A stretch of DNA of 64,000 nt from Thermoplasmatales archaeon (GCA_026127935.1 JAJSLL010000003.1:46781-110780), one strand, 5' to 3'. Positions 8,330-18,114 are shown, counted from the stretch's first letter. The notes: generated by a model from the letters alone, not told the origin. Made by a program: numbers and translations.

Positions 8330-10342
8330 GTGTCTGTTCTAACCGTATGTCCCTACTGTGGGACAGGTTGTCAGATGGTTATTCCAACCCAAACCCCTGG
8401 AGAGAGAGTGATAGGTTATTCCAAGTCTCCAGTAAATGAAGGAAAACTATGCTTGAAGGGTTATTCCGGTCTTTCATACAATTTCTCCAAGGAAAGGCTG
8501 AAATACCCTCTCATCAAAAGGAATGGAGAATTTGTGAGGGTCAGCTGGGAAGCTGCTCTAACGGAGACATCGAATAGGCTAAAGAAAATAATCAGGGAAT
8601 ATGGACCAGATTCGGTGGCTTTTCAATCATCCGCGAAGTGCACCAATGAGGAGAATTATCTGATGCAGAAAATCGCAAGAGTGATTGGGACAAACAATAT
8701 AGACCACTGTGCTAGAAGTTGCCACAGTCCAACTGCGATGGGGTTGATCACAACTCTGGGTGCCGGGGCTGCAACAGGATCAATAAACAGTCTTGATGAC
8801 TCAAAAACTTACTTCGTTATTGGATCAAACACCACCGAACAACACCCAATAATCGGTACGAAAATCATTAAAGGTAGTAAGAAGGGAAAGAATTTGATAG
8901 TAGCGGATCCCCGGAAGACCCAGCTGGCAGAGATAGCATCAATCCACCTTCAGTTCAATCCAGGAACTGATGTCGCACTCCTCAATTCAATAATGCACGT
9001 CATTCTTGAAGGGAATCTTGAAGATACCAAATTTATAGAGGAAAGAACAGAGGGATTTAGGGCCCTGAGGCAAGAACTCGCAAAGTATTCCCCTGAAATT
9101 GTGGAGGGGATCACTGGAATCGAACCAGGAAAGCTAAGAGAAGCAGCCAAGATTATAGCTAAAGAGAAGCCAACTTCGATTCTTTATGCCATGGGTATCA
9201 CACAGCATGTTCACGGAACTGAGAATGTGATGTCCATCTCAAACCTTGCTCTGCTCACTGGAAACTTAGGCGTCAGGGGGAGTGGGATTTTTCCATTAAG
9301 AGGCCAGAACAATGTACAAGGGTCCTCTGACATGGGTGCACTTTCAGAGTGGTATCCAGGATACATTCCAGTCAATTCAGACTCTGTTAAGAGATTTGAA
9401 ATCCTGTGGAAAAGGAGTTTGCCAACAAAAACGGGTCTCACCCTTTCTGAGATGTTTGATGCAGCTGTGGACGGGAGTCTAAAGGCGATTTACATCATGG
9501 GCGAAAATCCGCTGGTAACAGAGGCTGCGATATCGGACGTAGAGAAGGGTATAGAAAACCTCGAACTCCTAATTGTGCAGGATATATTTATGACCCTGAC
9601 AGCTGGGTTAGCGGACATAGTTCTACCAGCAACCACCTCTCTCGAAAAGGAAGGTACATTCACTAACACCGAAAGAAGGATCCAAAAAGTGAATGTCATT
9701 TACGACAGTCCTGGAGAAGCGATGCCCGATTGGTGGATACTAAATGAGATTGGTAAGAGAGTGGGAGGCTTGGAGAGCTATGACACTCCGAGGAGTATAT
9801 TCGAAGAGATCCGTAAGGCGATTCCGAACTATTCCGGGGCCACTTATGAAAACATTTATCCGACCGGCAAACAATGGCCGATCAACAAGGAAAATCCTGA
9901 CGGCACAGAAATACTTCACACAAAGTCATTTCCAATCGGAAAGGGAAAACTAGTTCCAATCCCCTATAGACCGCCTGTTGAAGTGACAGATGCAAAATAC
10001 GACTTCATAATGACTACCGGCAGGAATTATTTTCATTTCCACTCCGGCACAATGAGCAGAAGGGCAGACGTTCTGGAAAGAGAGTCCCCTGAACCGTACG
10101 TTGAAATAAACACCGAGGATGCTAAGAGAATTGGCGTTAGGGATTCCCAGAAAATTACCATCGAGTCTAGGCATGGTTCAATCGAGACCAATGTGAGGAC
10201 AACTGAAAAAATACCGGCCGGAATAGTTTTCGTTCCCTTTCACTTCGACGAGTCAAGGGTAAACAGGTTGGTGGGAAAGACACTTGATCCCCTTTCAAAA
10301 ATTCCGGAGTTCAAGGTGGTAGCTGTGAGGTTAGTGGTTTGA
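8330..10342 (+). CDS. fdhA: Formate dehydrogenase, alpha (molybdopterin) subunit
   Basis: Oxidises formate to CO2 at a Mo or W bis-pterin site. The 670-residue protein has an N-terminal [4Fe-4S] motif (C7, C10, C14 in CPYCGTGC and C41 in LCLKG) and the metal ligand position in HCARSCHSP. The ligand is Cys131, so this is the cysteine and not the selenocysteine form. The C-terminal pterin-binding barrel ends normally. The length is that of short cytoplasmic FdhF/FdhA proteins, without extra N-terminal Fe-S domains. GTG start with a TGTTTATAG box about 26 bp upstream. It overlaps the next gene by 4 bases. No signal peptide is present, so it is cytoplasmic. Confidence 0.9.
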   Translation: MSVLTVCPYCGTGCQMVIPTQTPGERVIGYSKSPVNEGKLCLKGYSGLSYNFSKERLKYPLIKRNGEFVRVSWEAALTETSNRLKKIIREYGPDSVAFQSSAKCTNEENYLMQKIARVIGTNNIDHCARSCHSPTAMGLITTLGAGAATGSINSLDDSKTYFVIGSNTTEQHPIIGTKIIKGSKKGKNLIVADPRKTQLAEIASIHLQFNPGTDVALLNSIMHVILEGNLEDTKFIEERTEGFRALRQELAKYSPEIVEGITGIEPGKLREAAKIIAKEKPTSILYAMGITQHVHGTENVMSISNLALLTGNLGVRGSGIFPLRGQNNVQGSSDMGALSEWYPGYIPVNSDSVKRFEILWKRSLPTKTGLTLSEMFDAAVDGSLKAIYIMGENPLVTEAAISDVEKGIENLELLIVQDIFMTLTAGLADIVLPATTSLEKEGTFTNTERRIQKVNVIYDSPGEAMPDWWILNEIGKRVGGLESYDTPRSIFEEIRKAIPNYSGATYENIYPTGKQWPINKENPDGTEILHTKSFPIGKGKLVPIPYRPPVEVTDAKYDFIMTTGRNYFHFHSGTMSRRADVLERESPEPYVEINTEDAKRIGVRDSQKITIESRHGSIETNVRTTEKIPAGIVFVPFHFDESRVNRLVGKTLDPLSKIPEFKVVAVRLVV

Positions 10343-11256
10343 ATTACATCCTGTCGAAGTCCGAGATGGAAAGTGCTTTCGTCGCTATCTCAAGCGACTT
10401 CCAGGTATATGGAGCGGTGGAGAGAGATGGAGATGTAATATTCGACCGGGTAGCGGGATTTGATCAGGTATCAGAAGAGAGATCCAGATATGCCCCCAAG
10501 GAATTTCTGATGAAGAGAAATGAAAATGTTCTCATTCTCAATGTAGAGAGCAAAAAAGCCGTTTTTGGAATCAAAAGCTGTGATTTGAAGGGCTTTTACT
10601 TGATGGATAAGCAGATATTCGGCAAGGATCCCTTCTACACTCAGAAGAGAGAAAAGACACTGTTTGCTAACTTTGTGTGCAGCGAACCTTGCAATGGAGG
10701 GTTCTGCTCATCATTTGGGGGGCCAGTGCTGGACCAATACGATCTCCAGATACTGAGGGAAGGTGAAAAGTTTCACGTTATGGTCTCCGAAAAGTACGAC
10801 AGATACTTTAGAGAATTTAAGAAAGAGACCGGAACTTTCTATGTCGACTTTTCGAACAGATTTAATTCAAAACTCGAACCGCTACCAGTCGAGGGAATCG
10901 AGAAGAGGATCAAGTGGAATTCGGAACTGTGGAAAGAGTATGCTTCAGCTTGTATCTCGTGTGGAGCATGCAACTTTGAGTGCCCCACGTGCTATTGCTT
11001 CGACCTATATGATGACGGAAATGAAAGAAAGAAAGAGTGGGATTCTTGCATTCTTTCCGGTTTTACTTCATCATCTGCGGGGAACATAAGAAAGGGTCTG
11101 GACGAAAGATTGAGACAGAGGTTCTACCACAAGTTCGTCTACTTCAAGAAATCAAAGGACACATACCTCTGTACCGGATGCAACAGATGTGTTGAGGATT
11201 GCCCGGTCGGAATAGACATAAAGGAGGTGATTACTTACGATTACAATGGAGAATGA
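10339..11256 (+). CDS. Iron-sulfur electron-transfer subunit (HydB/AsrA-like, two 4Fe-4S clusters)
   Basis: A 305-residue protein with an N-terminal domain containing FGIKSCDLKGF and a Cys-rich patch (CSEPCNGGFCSSFGG), then two ferredoxin motifs, CISCGACNFECPTCYC and CTGCNRCVEDCPVG. This matches the beta subunit of archaeal sulfhydrogenases and subunit A of anaerobic sulfite reductases. Here the catalytic partner is formate dehydrogenase, whose stop it overlaps by 4 bases (TTG start). The likely job is wiring formate electrons to the flavin subunit that follows. Some of the Cys-rich patch may hold a further cluster. Confidence 0.83.
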   Translation: MNYILSKSEMESAFVAISSDFQVYGAVERDGDVIFDRVAGFDQVSEERSRYAPKEFLMKRNENVLILNVESKKAVFGIKSCDLKGFYLMDKQIFGKDPFYTQKREKTLFANFVCSEPCNGGFCSSFGGPVLDQYDLQILREGEKFHVMVSEKYDRYFREFKKETGTFYVDFSNRFNSKLEPLPVEGIEKRIKWNSELWKEYASACISCGACNFECPTCYCFDLYDDGNERKKEWDSCILSGFTSSSAGNIRKGLDERLRQRFYHKFVYFKKSKDTYLCTGCNRCVEDCPVGIDIKEVITYDYNGE

Positions 11257-12022
11257 ATATCGTCCTCACACCCTGAAAATGTCCAAAATGACGGAAGAGA
11301 CTCCGGACGTCTATACAATCGAAATGGATTCGAAAAACGAAGGAAGGGCTGGACAGTTCTACATGCTTTCAGTGCCAGGGGTGGGAGAAGCTCCAATATC
11401 CGTTGCATCTGGATTCGGAAGGAATCTCATTTTCACAATTAGAGATGTAGGGTCGGTAACTTCCAAATTGAAGAACCTTCAGTTCGTTGGAATCAGGGGC
11501 CCATATGGCACAGGATGGCCTTGGAAAGAGTATGACGAAGTTATAGGAGTCGCTGGAGGAATTGGGATTCCGCCCATCAGGAGTCTTTTGGAAGAAATGA
11601 TGGACTCGGGAAGACAGCAGGACCTGGAAGTAATGTATGGCGCTAGAACTCCTTCAGATTTAGTCTACAAGAAGGATTTTGGAGACTGGACAAAATCCAT
11701 CAACCTTCAAATCACAGTTGACAGGGCAAATGCTGAATGGAATGGCAACGTTGGGTTTGTACCAGCACTCTTGAGGAAAGCGCATCTCAGCAGAATGGCA
11801 GCCGTATTCGTGATTGGACCTCCTCTGATGATGATAAACACCGTCAAAGAGGCACTCAAACTAGGCTACAGGGAAGATAGGATCTTCATATCGCTAGAGA
11901 GGAGAATGGAGTGTGGAATAGGTGTATGTGGACACTGCAATATAGGTGAACACTATGTCTGCGAGTCCGGCCCAATCATTAATTACTCTCGAGTAAGGAA
12001 CGATAAAGAGCTCTTTCTCTAG
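11246..12022 (+). CDS. FAD/[2Fe-2S] NAD(P) oxidoreductase subunit (HydG/AsrB-like)
   Basis: A 258-residue flavoprotein with an FAD-binding barrel, a nucleotide-binding domain (GVAGGIGIPPIRSLLEEM, VFVIGPPLMM) and a C-terminal [2Fe-2S] set in MECGIGVCGHCNIGEHYVC. The family includes the gamma subunit of sulfhydrogenase and the B subunit of sulfite reductase, both of which exchange electrons with NAD(P)H. It overlaps the HydB-like gene by 11 bases and completes a three-gene formate:NAD(P) oxidoreductase operon; the electron acceptor is inferred. It converges on the aldehyde oxidoreductase gene with a 4-base overlap. Confidence 0.86.
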   Translation: MENEYRPHTLKMSKMTEETPDVYTIEMDSKNEGRAGQFYMLSVPGVGEAPISVASGFGRNLIFTIRDVGSVTSKLKNLQFVGIRGPYGTGWPWKEYDEVIGVAGGIGIPPIRSLLEEMMDSGRQQDLEVMYGARTPSDLVYKKDFGDWTKSINLQITVDRANAEWNGNVGFVPALLRKAHLSRMAAVFVIGPPLMMINTVKEALKLGYREDRIFISLERRMECGIGVCGHCNIGEHYVCESGPIINYSRVRNDKELFL

Positions 12023-13875
12023 ACCTCTATCTTCAGTTCTTTAAGCACACTTTTCGTTGGTCTGCCGTCCTTTTCGATTCCGACTTCCTCGAGGTATTCC
12101 TTTACGAGTGTATTGTAGTCTACGCTCACATCTCCCGTCGGACCCCTTCCGAGCGGAGGGTTTCCAACCATGCGTCCGTTGGGTACTACTTCCCATGGAT
12201 TGACTCCTGCCTTGTAATTGAAAAGATGCCTGGCAACCTGAATTCTCTTTCCTGCGTCCATTAGTTCTTCCGCAGTCATGTCCCATCCCATTATTGCTTT
12301 GAAGAGTCTCAGATATGGATAGCTGTTCGGCCAAACAGCCGTTGAAAATTGACACATTCCGGTCGAGTTCATAATCTGCATTCCGAAGACGGACAGTGCC
12401 TGCATCTTTCCTTTGCCGGAATACTTGTATCTCTCCACACTCTTTCCTGACCACCCGTCGAATTCAAATGGTAGAGTTAGTTTTCCACCCTCGTCGAATC
12501 CTATACCACCTGCAGTGTGTCTTCCGGGTGTTGGGTCAGCTAGATATGTTGTCGCCAAGCTAGGCATTAACTTCGGATCGTGCATAGGCAAGTCCTGTCC
12601 GTTAACGTGCATCGCAAACTCTTCACTTCCCTTTCCGATCTCTTGAGACGCCTTTGCAGCACCGTTGCCTAGCACAGATGCAATACCCTCTCCGCTTGCT
12701 ATCAGTTTTATCATCTTTATCATCGCATCAGCGTCTCCAAAACCTATATTGAATCCTATGTCCTTCTTTGTCAGAATTCCCTTTTCAAAACACTCATTTG
12801 CGTAAGCAATAACAGCGCCGGTCGAAATTATGTCCAACCCTTCCATGTTGCACAGTTCAAATGCCATTGCCATGGCATCTAGGTCTGAAATGAGGTTAAG
12901 CCCACCAAAGGAGCCGGTGCCCTCGTATTCCAACCTATGGCCCTCAAGTGGTCCGTATTTTGTGTTCCTCTTCACGTGGCCACCGCAAGCAAGTGTGCAC
13001 TGTGAGCAACCATATGATCTCACCTTGTCCTTGGCTATCTCTTTCCCACTTATCTTGGATGCCTTGTCTTCTCCATAATCAACCAGTCCAGCACCAGCCC
13101 AGTTTTTAATCGGGGTGTCTCCATTCAGGTGTGCCCCTTCCGTTATATCAGTTGTCCCATACAGCTGCCACGGTTTGGCAAGCTCAATGTTCTTAGAAAA
13201 CTGTATCTGGATGTCTCTGTTTGTAATTCTGAGCATCTCGGGATCAAACGGGTTTATCTTCCGGGTGCCTCTCGTCAATATACCTTTTAATTTTTTTGAG
13301 CCCATTACGGCTCCAAGCCCAGAACGTCCTGCTGCCCTTCCATAATCATTCATAATGGAGGCAATTAGCATCTTCCTTTCTCCCGGAACTCCTATTACCA
13401 TAGCTTGTCCCTTAGGTTCAATCTTCTTTAGATAATCCTCTGCCTCATATGCGTTCTTACCCCAAACTTCACCTGCGTCCTCAAGCGAATATACCCCATC
13501 TACTAGTTTCAGGAACACAGGTTTGCTTGAAATACCTTTAAAAAATACAGCATCGAAACCGGAATTTTTCAGTTCTGGTCCAAACTTACCTCCACAGTTT
13601 GCGTCTCCCCACGTTCCTGTGTATGGCGACTTGCCTACAACCTCAAATCTTCCGCCTAGTGGAACTGAGTGACTGTTGAAAATCCCTGTCATAACTCCAA
13701 ATATGTTTTCTGGGCCCAGTGGATCCTCAGTCCCCTTCATCTCGCGGTTTAGAATATAAGCACCTAGTCCATATCCCGTCAGGTATTTTCTGTAAATCTC
13801 TTCTGGAATTTTTTCTTCATAAAAAGTTGAATCGGTCAGATTAACCCAGAGTACTTTGCCATTAACTCCGAACAC
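12019..13875 (-). CDS. Aldehyde:ferredoxin oxidoreductase family protein (tungsten enzyme)
   Basis: A 618-residue protein of the AOR/FOR/GAPOR family, which oxidises aldehydes to acids with ferredoxin at a tungsto-bispterin site. Family features: the MFGVNGKVLWVNL start, the tungstopterin loop AGRSGLGAVMGSKKLKGI, cluster cysteines in SYGCSQCTLACGGH with a fourth Cys in GMCQFS, and DPTPGRHTAGG. Length is that of general AOR. Start GTG 13875; a TTAGATATATC box lies about 28 bp upstream. It is divergent from the tungstate/molybdate importer and next to cofactor genes, which supports a W or Mo enzyme. Substrate (acetaldehyde, glyceraldehyde or other) is not determinable. Confidence 0.9.
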   Translation of the reverse strand: MFGVNGKVLWVNLTDSTFYEEKIPEEIYRKYLTGYGLGAYILNREMKGTEDPLGPENIFGVMTGIFNSHSVPLGGRFEVVGKSPYTGTWGDANCGGKFGPELKNSGFDAVFFKGISSKPVFLKLVDGVYSLEDAGEVWGKNAYEAEDYLKKIEPKGQAMVIGVPGERKMLIASIMNDYGRAAGRSGLGAVMGSKKLKGILTRGTRKINPFDPEMLRITNRDIQIQFSKNIELAKPWQLYGTTDITEGAHLNGDTPIKNWAGAGLVDYGEDKASKISGKEIAKDKVRSYGCSQCTLACGGHVKRNTKYGPLEGHRLEYEGTGSFGGLNLISDLDAMAMAFELCNMEGLDIISTGAVIAYANECFEKGILTKKDIGFNIGFGDADAMIKMIKLIASGEGIASVLGNGAAKASQEIGKGSEEFAMHVNGQDLPMHDPKLMPSLATTYLADPTPGRHTAGGIGFDEGGKLTLPFEFDGWSGKSVERYKYSGKGKMQALSVFGMQIMNSTGMCQFSTAVWPNSYPYLRLFKAIMGWDMTAEELMDAGKRIQVARHLFNYKAGVNPWEVVPNGRMVGNPPLGRGPTGDVSVDYNTLVKEYLEEVGIEKDGRPTKSVLKELKIEV

Positions 13876-13960
13876 ATTTTGTTATGGTTATTTCGATATA
13901 TCTAATTTACCAAGAAAGCTCGAGTCCAGTGTTGCGCTCTGAGAACCAGTTAAAATAAAT

Positions 13961-13980
13961 AATGAGTAATTATGCTCATT
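13961..13980. promoter_or_regulatory. Inverted repeat between TATA box and start of the tungstate/molybdate importer
   Basis: AATGAG-N8-CTCATT, a 6-bp-arm inverted repeat, sits just downstream of the A/T-rich box (TAAAATAAATA, 13951-13961) and just before the ATG at 13983. A protein bound here would block initiation, so it is a candidate metal-oxyanion operator. Which regulator binds is unknown. Confidence 0.4.
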
Positions 13981-13982
13981 CG

Positions 13983-15209
13983 ATGCATAACCGAATTATT
14001 GTTGTGATCACGGTCGTGATGTTGTTGGTAGGAATAGGAGTTGGATTTGCTGTGGGTTATTATGCTGCCCATCCGACTGCTAATGAACCTCAGACCATTT
14101 CAGTTTTCGCCGCTGGTTCGATGACTTACGCTCTGGGAACGGGGTTCTACCCTCAATTCACGAATATCACTGGCATCGGAGTGGCTTCAACATTTGGTGG
14201 TTCGGTTTCAGGTGCGAGTGAAGTTGATGCTGGTACTCCGTTTGATGTTTTCATAACCGCTGCGGCTGGAGTGATTCCACAGTACCTGTTCGCCAATAAG
14301 ACTGCTAGCTGGATGGTCATTTTCGCCACAAACGAAATGGCAATCACTTGGCTGAATAGCAGTCTAAACATCACAACGCCATACTGGTTCGAAAACCTAA
14401 CGTCTCCGGGCATCAAGGTGGGTGTTTCGAACGCCAGTCTGGATCCCAGCGGTTTTCAAGCGATCGAAATGCTGAAGCTTGCTGGTTTACTCTACACTCA
14501 GTACAACAGTACTGCCACGATTAGTAACTCGACAGAAACTGTAGGTAACTATGTAAAAGAAGCTTGGGGGAATAACTACACACTATATTCAAAATACAAC
14601 GTAGCATGGAATGACTGGTTCGGCCACAACGGAAGCCTCGTCAGGGATAATTTAGGGAATGGTTATCCAGATAATTACCCGCTTGCCTTATACTATCAGA
14701 TCTTTAATTATTCCTACAAGCACGGGAATCTCATCCTCACAACTGAAGAATATGGCCTAGATGCATACCTCAAGTCCGGTGCCGTCAAATATGCTTTGAC
14801 CTATAGGTCGCAAGCAATCAACCAAAAGCTGAATTACTACAAGACAGCAAATGGACAGAACGGTCTTTCTAAATGGATTAACCTAGGTAACATAAGCAAG
14901 GACGTGGATAATTTCTATGGAGCTGTAACCACGGGGGGGCCAGGTTATAGCAACATTGGCAATTTCCCTGGGGGCCCCATCCTGTATTCTGGAACGATTG
15001 TCAGTTCATCAAAACATATACAAAATGCACAGCAACTGATATACTACCTTGTGACCAATCTCGGCGACTCTATGCTTGCGAAATCTGATTTCAACCCGAT
15101 ACCAGTACCGTTTGTTTATGCTCCTACTTCGGCTGCCCCATCATTCCTTGACGGAGTAACCCAGTCAGTACCCGTCTACATCCCGCCTTCATCTTACGAA
15201 GAAGTATGA
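13983..15209 (+). CDS. wtpA: Tungstate/molybdate ABC transporter, substrate-binding lipoprotein-like subunit
   Basis: Extracellular binding protein of about 408 residues. It has a short basic N terminus and a hydrophobic signal/anchor segment (IIVVITVVMLLVGIGVGFAVGYY), then the oxyanion-binding fold beginning ISVFAAGSMTYAL, the usual first strand of ModA/WtpA proteins. It is rich in N-glycosylation sequons (NST, NIT), as expected for an archaeal surface protein. The track starts at ATG 13962, but the TATA-like A/T box is 26 bp before ATG 13983, which also gives the more normal signal segment. It overlaps the permease gene by 4 bases. Molybdate versus tungstate preference is inferred from the nearby AOR. 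Confidence 0.86.
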   Translation: MHNRIIVVITVVMLLVGIGVGFAVGYYAAHPTANEPQTISVFAAGSMTYALGTGFYPQFTNITGIGVASTFGGSVSGASEVDAGTPFDVFITAAAGVIPQYLFANKTASWMVIFATNEMAITWLNSSLNITTPYWFENLTSPGIKVGVSNASLDPSGFQAIEMLKLAGLLYTQYNSTATISNSTETVGNYVKEAWGNNYTLYSKYNVAWNDWFGHNGSLVRDNLGNGYPDNYPLALYYQIFNYSYKHGNLILTTEEYGLDAYLKSGAVKYALTYRSQAINQKLNYYKTANGQNGLSKWINLGNISKDVDNFYGAVTTGGPGYSNIGNFPGGPILYSGTIVSSSKHIQNAQQLIYYLVTNLGDSMLAKSDFNPIPVPFVYAPTSAAPSFLDGVTQSVPVYIPPSSYEEV

Positions 15210-15997
15210 GGAGAGGGAATTCACTTTTTTATCTATTTCTTCCTTTTTTTGCTCTCTACCTCCTATTTATCATTACCCCGATCTTTAGAACGCTCACTTA
15301 TCAGAGCTTTTCTTACATCTTAAGTGATAAATCGTCCGGAATCATTCAGAGTCTCGAATACACCTATCTTCTAGCTCTACTAGTATCTCTGCTCTCCATA
15401 GGGTTCTCAATTCCTTACGTTTATTTTGTATCGAGAGCAAGAAATATAGTGATTAAATCTCTTGACAGTCTACTTGAACTTCCAATAATGATTCCCCATA
15501 CGGTGGTAGGAATCATGATGCTCATCACGTTTCTACCGACGATGCCTGTTGGTAGATTCCTAGCCAGAATCTTCCCTGGATATGGGTTCTTGGACACATT
15601 TCTGGCCGTGATCATAACGCTATTCTTCCTGTCCTCCACGTATGCCATAAGGGCGGTCCAGATTTCGTATTCTGGAGAGGTTATGAAGTACGAAAACATA
15701 GGGAGAACCCTAGGCATGACTCCACTTTCTAGCTATTTTGTGGTTGGAATCCCTATGATGGGCAAGACACTACTGAGGGGGCTTGTTCTAGCTTGGGCGA
15801 GGTCTGTGTCGGAAGTTGGAAGTCTTCTAATCGTTGCTTATTCGGTCCTGCCAAACGGGATTCACCTCGCAGGTGTTCTAATTTACTCGCAGTTCACATC
15901 AGGTGCACTTGAATATGCAGTTGCCTCATCCGCGATATTGATAATTACGGGCCTCATCACTCTCCTCTTGGTAAAATTTCTGGAGCGTGAAAAATGA
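15206..15997 (+). CDS. wtpB: Tungstate/molybdate ABC transporter permease
   Basis: A 263-residue inner-membrane protein with about six hydrophobic segments and the binding-protein-dependent permease loop around IGRTLGMTPLSSYFVVGIPMMGKTLLRGLVLAWARSVSEVG, where it contacts the ATPase. Translated by ATGA overlap from the binding-protein gene, and overlapping the ATPase gene in the same way. Together the three genes form a complete importer. The closest families are ModB, WtpB and TupB; the symbol follows the binding protein and genomic context. Confidence 0.86.
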   Translation: MRRGNSLFYLFLPFFALYLLFIITPIFRTLTYQSFSYILSDKSSGIIQSLEYTYLLALLVSLLSIGFSIPYVYFVSRARNIVIKSLDSLLELPIMIPHTVVGIMMLITFLPTMPVGRFLARIFPGYGFLDTFLAVIITLFFLSSTYAIRAVQISYSGEVMKYENIGRTLGMTPLSSYFVVGIPMMGKTLLRGLVLAWARSVSEVGSLLIVAYSVLPNGIHLAGVLIYSQFTSGALEYAVASSAILIITGLITLLLVKFLEREK

Positions 15998-16887
15998 TAC
16001 GTATAAGGAACTACAGAGTTGAAAGGGGCGGATTTCTAATAGATATCCCCGAACTGATATTAAGCGGAAAGAAGAACTTCGTCATAGGGAAGAACGGATC
16101 GGGTAAGACTACTCTGCTGCAGTCGTTTGCAGGTATCATCGAAAGCTCTGGAGTTTTTGAAGTGAACGGGGAGGTAATTAGCGAACTACCCCCTGAGAGA
16201 AGGAACATCGGTTACATCCCTCAAGACTTGCTCCTTTTCGGAAAGATGACGGTCGAGAACAATCTCTTGACTTCGGTGAGATATGGTAAAGGGGATGCGG
16301 AAATTTATAACGAACTCGTAAACAAGATGCACTTGGAATCACTTCTCGACAAGAAGGCAACCGAAATTTCCTTTGGGCAGGCTCAGAAAGTTGCAATAGC
16401 AAGAGCAATAATTTCGAAACCGAAGTTGATCTTAATGGATGAACCATTTTCATTCCAGGACGAAATATCAAGATTCAGTTTGATCAGTATGATAGATGAA
16501 CTCTCCGAAAAGTACGAGTTCGATTATTTGTATGCCACACACAATTCTAGAGATCTGGAAACTGGATTTACGAGTCTAGTTTCGATCGATGGAGGAAAAG
16601 TCATTGAAGTGGTAAATTCGATTCCAGAAATACGACACTTCAGGACACTTTCGTTGATGGATTACAGGAATCTCGCTTTCATAAACGATAGGTACTACTT
16701 GCTAAACCCTCAGTCCTTATACTTCAATGACACTGAAGGAAGCGAGTTCGATGTTATCGGCAACGGGTCGACTAATTATGTCAGATTCAAAATTGGAGAA
16801 AACTATTTCTTCTCATCAATAAACCGTGAACCAACTGGGAGATTTGTGAAGATAGATCTAAAGAATTCACAAGAAATTGAATATTAG
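15994..16887 (+). CDS. wtpC: Tungstate/molybdate ABC transporter ATP-binding protein
   Basis: A 297-residue ABC ATPase that powers the importer. Walker A is GKNGSGKTT, the Q-loop is IGYIPQDLLLFGKMTVENNL, the signature SFGQAQKVAIARA replaces the usual LSGGQ, and Walker B is LILMDEPF; the H-loop is in YATHNSRDL. After the ATPase (about 1-205) comes a short C-terminal extension of about 90 residues, which may be a regulatory domain sensing bound oxyanion. The divergent signature (SFGQ) is worth noting but the catalytic glutamate after Walker B is present. ATGA overlap with the permease. Confidence 0.88.
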   Translation: MIRIRNYRVERGGFLIDIPELILSGKKNFVIGKNGSGKTTLLQSFAGIIESSGVFEVNGEVISELPPERRNIGYIPQDLLLFGKMTVENNLLTSVRYGKGDAEIYNELVNKMHLESLLDKKATEISFGQAQKVAIARAIISKPKLILMDEPFSFQDEISRFSLISMIDELSEKYEFDYLYATHNSRDLETGFTSLVSIDGGKVIEVVNSIPEIRHFRTLSLMDYRNLAFINDRYYLLNPQSLYFNDTEGSEFDVIGNGSTNYVRFKIGENYFFSSINREPTGRFVKIDLKNSQEIEY

Positions 16888-16920
16888 CAAACGTTTTAGA
16901 ACAGAAGCTAATTTTTAGTT

Positions 16921-18114
16921 ATGGAAGTGAAATCGTTCATCAGCCTAGATGAAGCGATTCGGAAGGGAATAAAACACAAACCCAAAGTAACGACCAAGAG
17001 TGTTTCAGTTTTGGATGCAGTCGGAAAGTATTCAGCCAGAGACATTCTATCGGCCTCAGACTATCCAGCTTTCGATAGAAGCGCGGTGGATGGATATGCC
17101 GTTAGGTCTGATGAAACGATCTCATCGAGCAAGACAAATCCCTCGACTTTTATTATAGTTGGAACGGTCTACCCTTCGACTTCAGAAGTGCTCAAAGTTG
17201 GGAAGGGCGAAGCAGTCAAAATAATGACCGGCTCAAAAATTCCCAAAGGTGCTGATTCCGTTGTAATGCTAGAAGACGCCAAAGTTAACGGAGAGACTCT
17301 TGGAGTATTCGTTCCCGTCAGAAAATTTCAAAATGTTAGCAGGAGGGGTGAAGATATAAAGAGCGGTTTCCGGATCATCGAAAAGGGAAAAAGAGTGACG
17401 CCTCCACACGTGGCTGCTCTGCTAGAGTGTGGAATAATGAAGATAAAGGTTGTCTCGGTTTCGATTGGGATTCTTTCCACTGGTGACGAACTGGTCTCCG
17501 GTGATGTGAAAAATTCCACTCAACCAATGTTGCAATCGTTCCTAAGAGGCAAGGGGTTTGAAGTTTCGTCATATGGTGTTGCCAGAGACAATGAAGATGA
17601 GATAGAGAGAGCACTCAAGAAGGTCCGGGAAGGCATCGTGATAGTTACTGGTGGAACTGGCCCGGGTGAAAAAGATATCATGCCAAGCGTAATAGAGAGG
17701 AACGGAAAGGTTGAGTTTAGGGGAGTGAGGATCAGACCTGGAAGGACTACATCGTTTGGGATATTCGGAGGAAAACCCATATTCCTAGTTTCAGGTCTAC
17801 CAGTAGCGGCACTTATTTCCACCGAGAATCTCATCATAAGGCTAATCTCCAAGTGGTTCGGACTTGCAGATTTAGAGAAGGAATACAGAACAGGGATCCT
17901 TGCTAGAAGCGTTGTTAACACCCTAGGTTTCAAGAGTTTCGTCAGAGTCAAGGTAGTGGAGGAGAGGAATGGAAGGAGAATCTATCCTACCAGGGTAACT
18001 GGTTCTGGAGTGATTTATTCCATGATAGATGCAGACGGAATCCTAGTATTAGATGAAAATTCAGAAGGAATTGAAGAAGGGCATACTGTTTCTTATGAGG
18101 TTCTGAGGTGGTAA
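16921..18114 (+). CDS. moeA: Molybdopterin molybdenumtransferase MoeA
   Basis: Inserts molybdate (or tungstate) into adenylylated molybdopterin. The 397-residue protein has the usual domains: N-terminal linker, the PAFDRSAVDGYAVR motif, the beta-rich domain with MTGSKIPKGADSVVMLED, a MogA-like domain (STGDELVSGD, VTGGTGPGEKD, KPIFLVSGLPVAA) and a C-terminal barrel. Own promoter likely, with a CGTTTTAGA box about 26 bp before the ATG. It is followed immediately by a second, longer MoeA. Two MoeA copies are common in archaea, and one is usually thought to favour Mo and the other W; which does which is unknown here. Confidence 0.93.
   Translation: MEVKSFISLDEAIRKGIKHKPKVTTKSVSVLDAVGKYSARDILSASDYPAFDRSAVDGYAVRSDETISSSKTNPSTFIIVGTVYPSTSEVLKVGKGEAVKIMTGSKIPKGADSVVMLEDAKVNGETLGVFVPVRKFQNVSRRGEDIKSGFRIIEKGKRVTPPHVAALLECGIMKIKVVSVSIGILSTGDELVSGDVKNSTQPMLQSFLRGKGFEVSSYGVARDNEDEIERALKKVREGIVIVTGGTGPGEKDIMPSVIERNGKVEFRGVRIRPGRTTSFGIFGGKPIFLVSGLPVAALISTENLIIRLISKWFGLADLEKEYRTGILARSVVNTLGFKSFVRVKVVEERNGRRIYPTRVTGSGVIYSMIDADGILVLDENSEGIEEGHTVSYEVLRW

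Noticed and set aside
10339-12022. HydB/HydG-like genes as a sulfhydrogenase
   Set aside because: No [NiFe] hydrogenase subunits are in the window; the overlapping catalytic gene is formate dehydrogenase.
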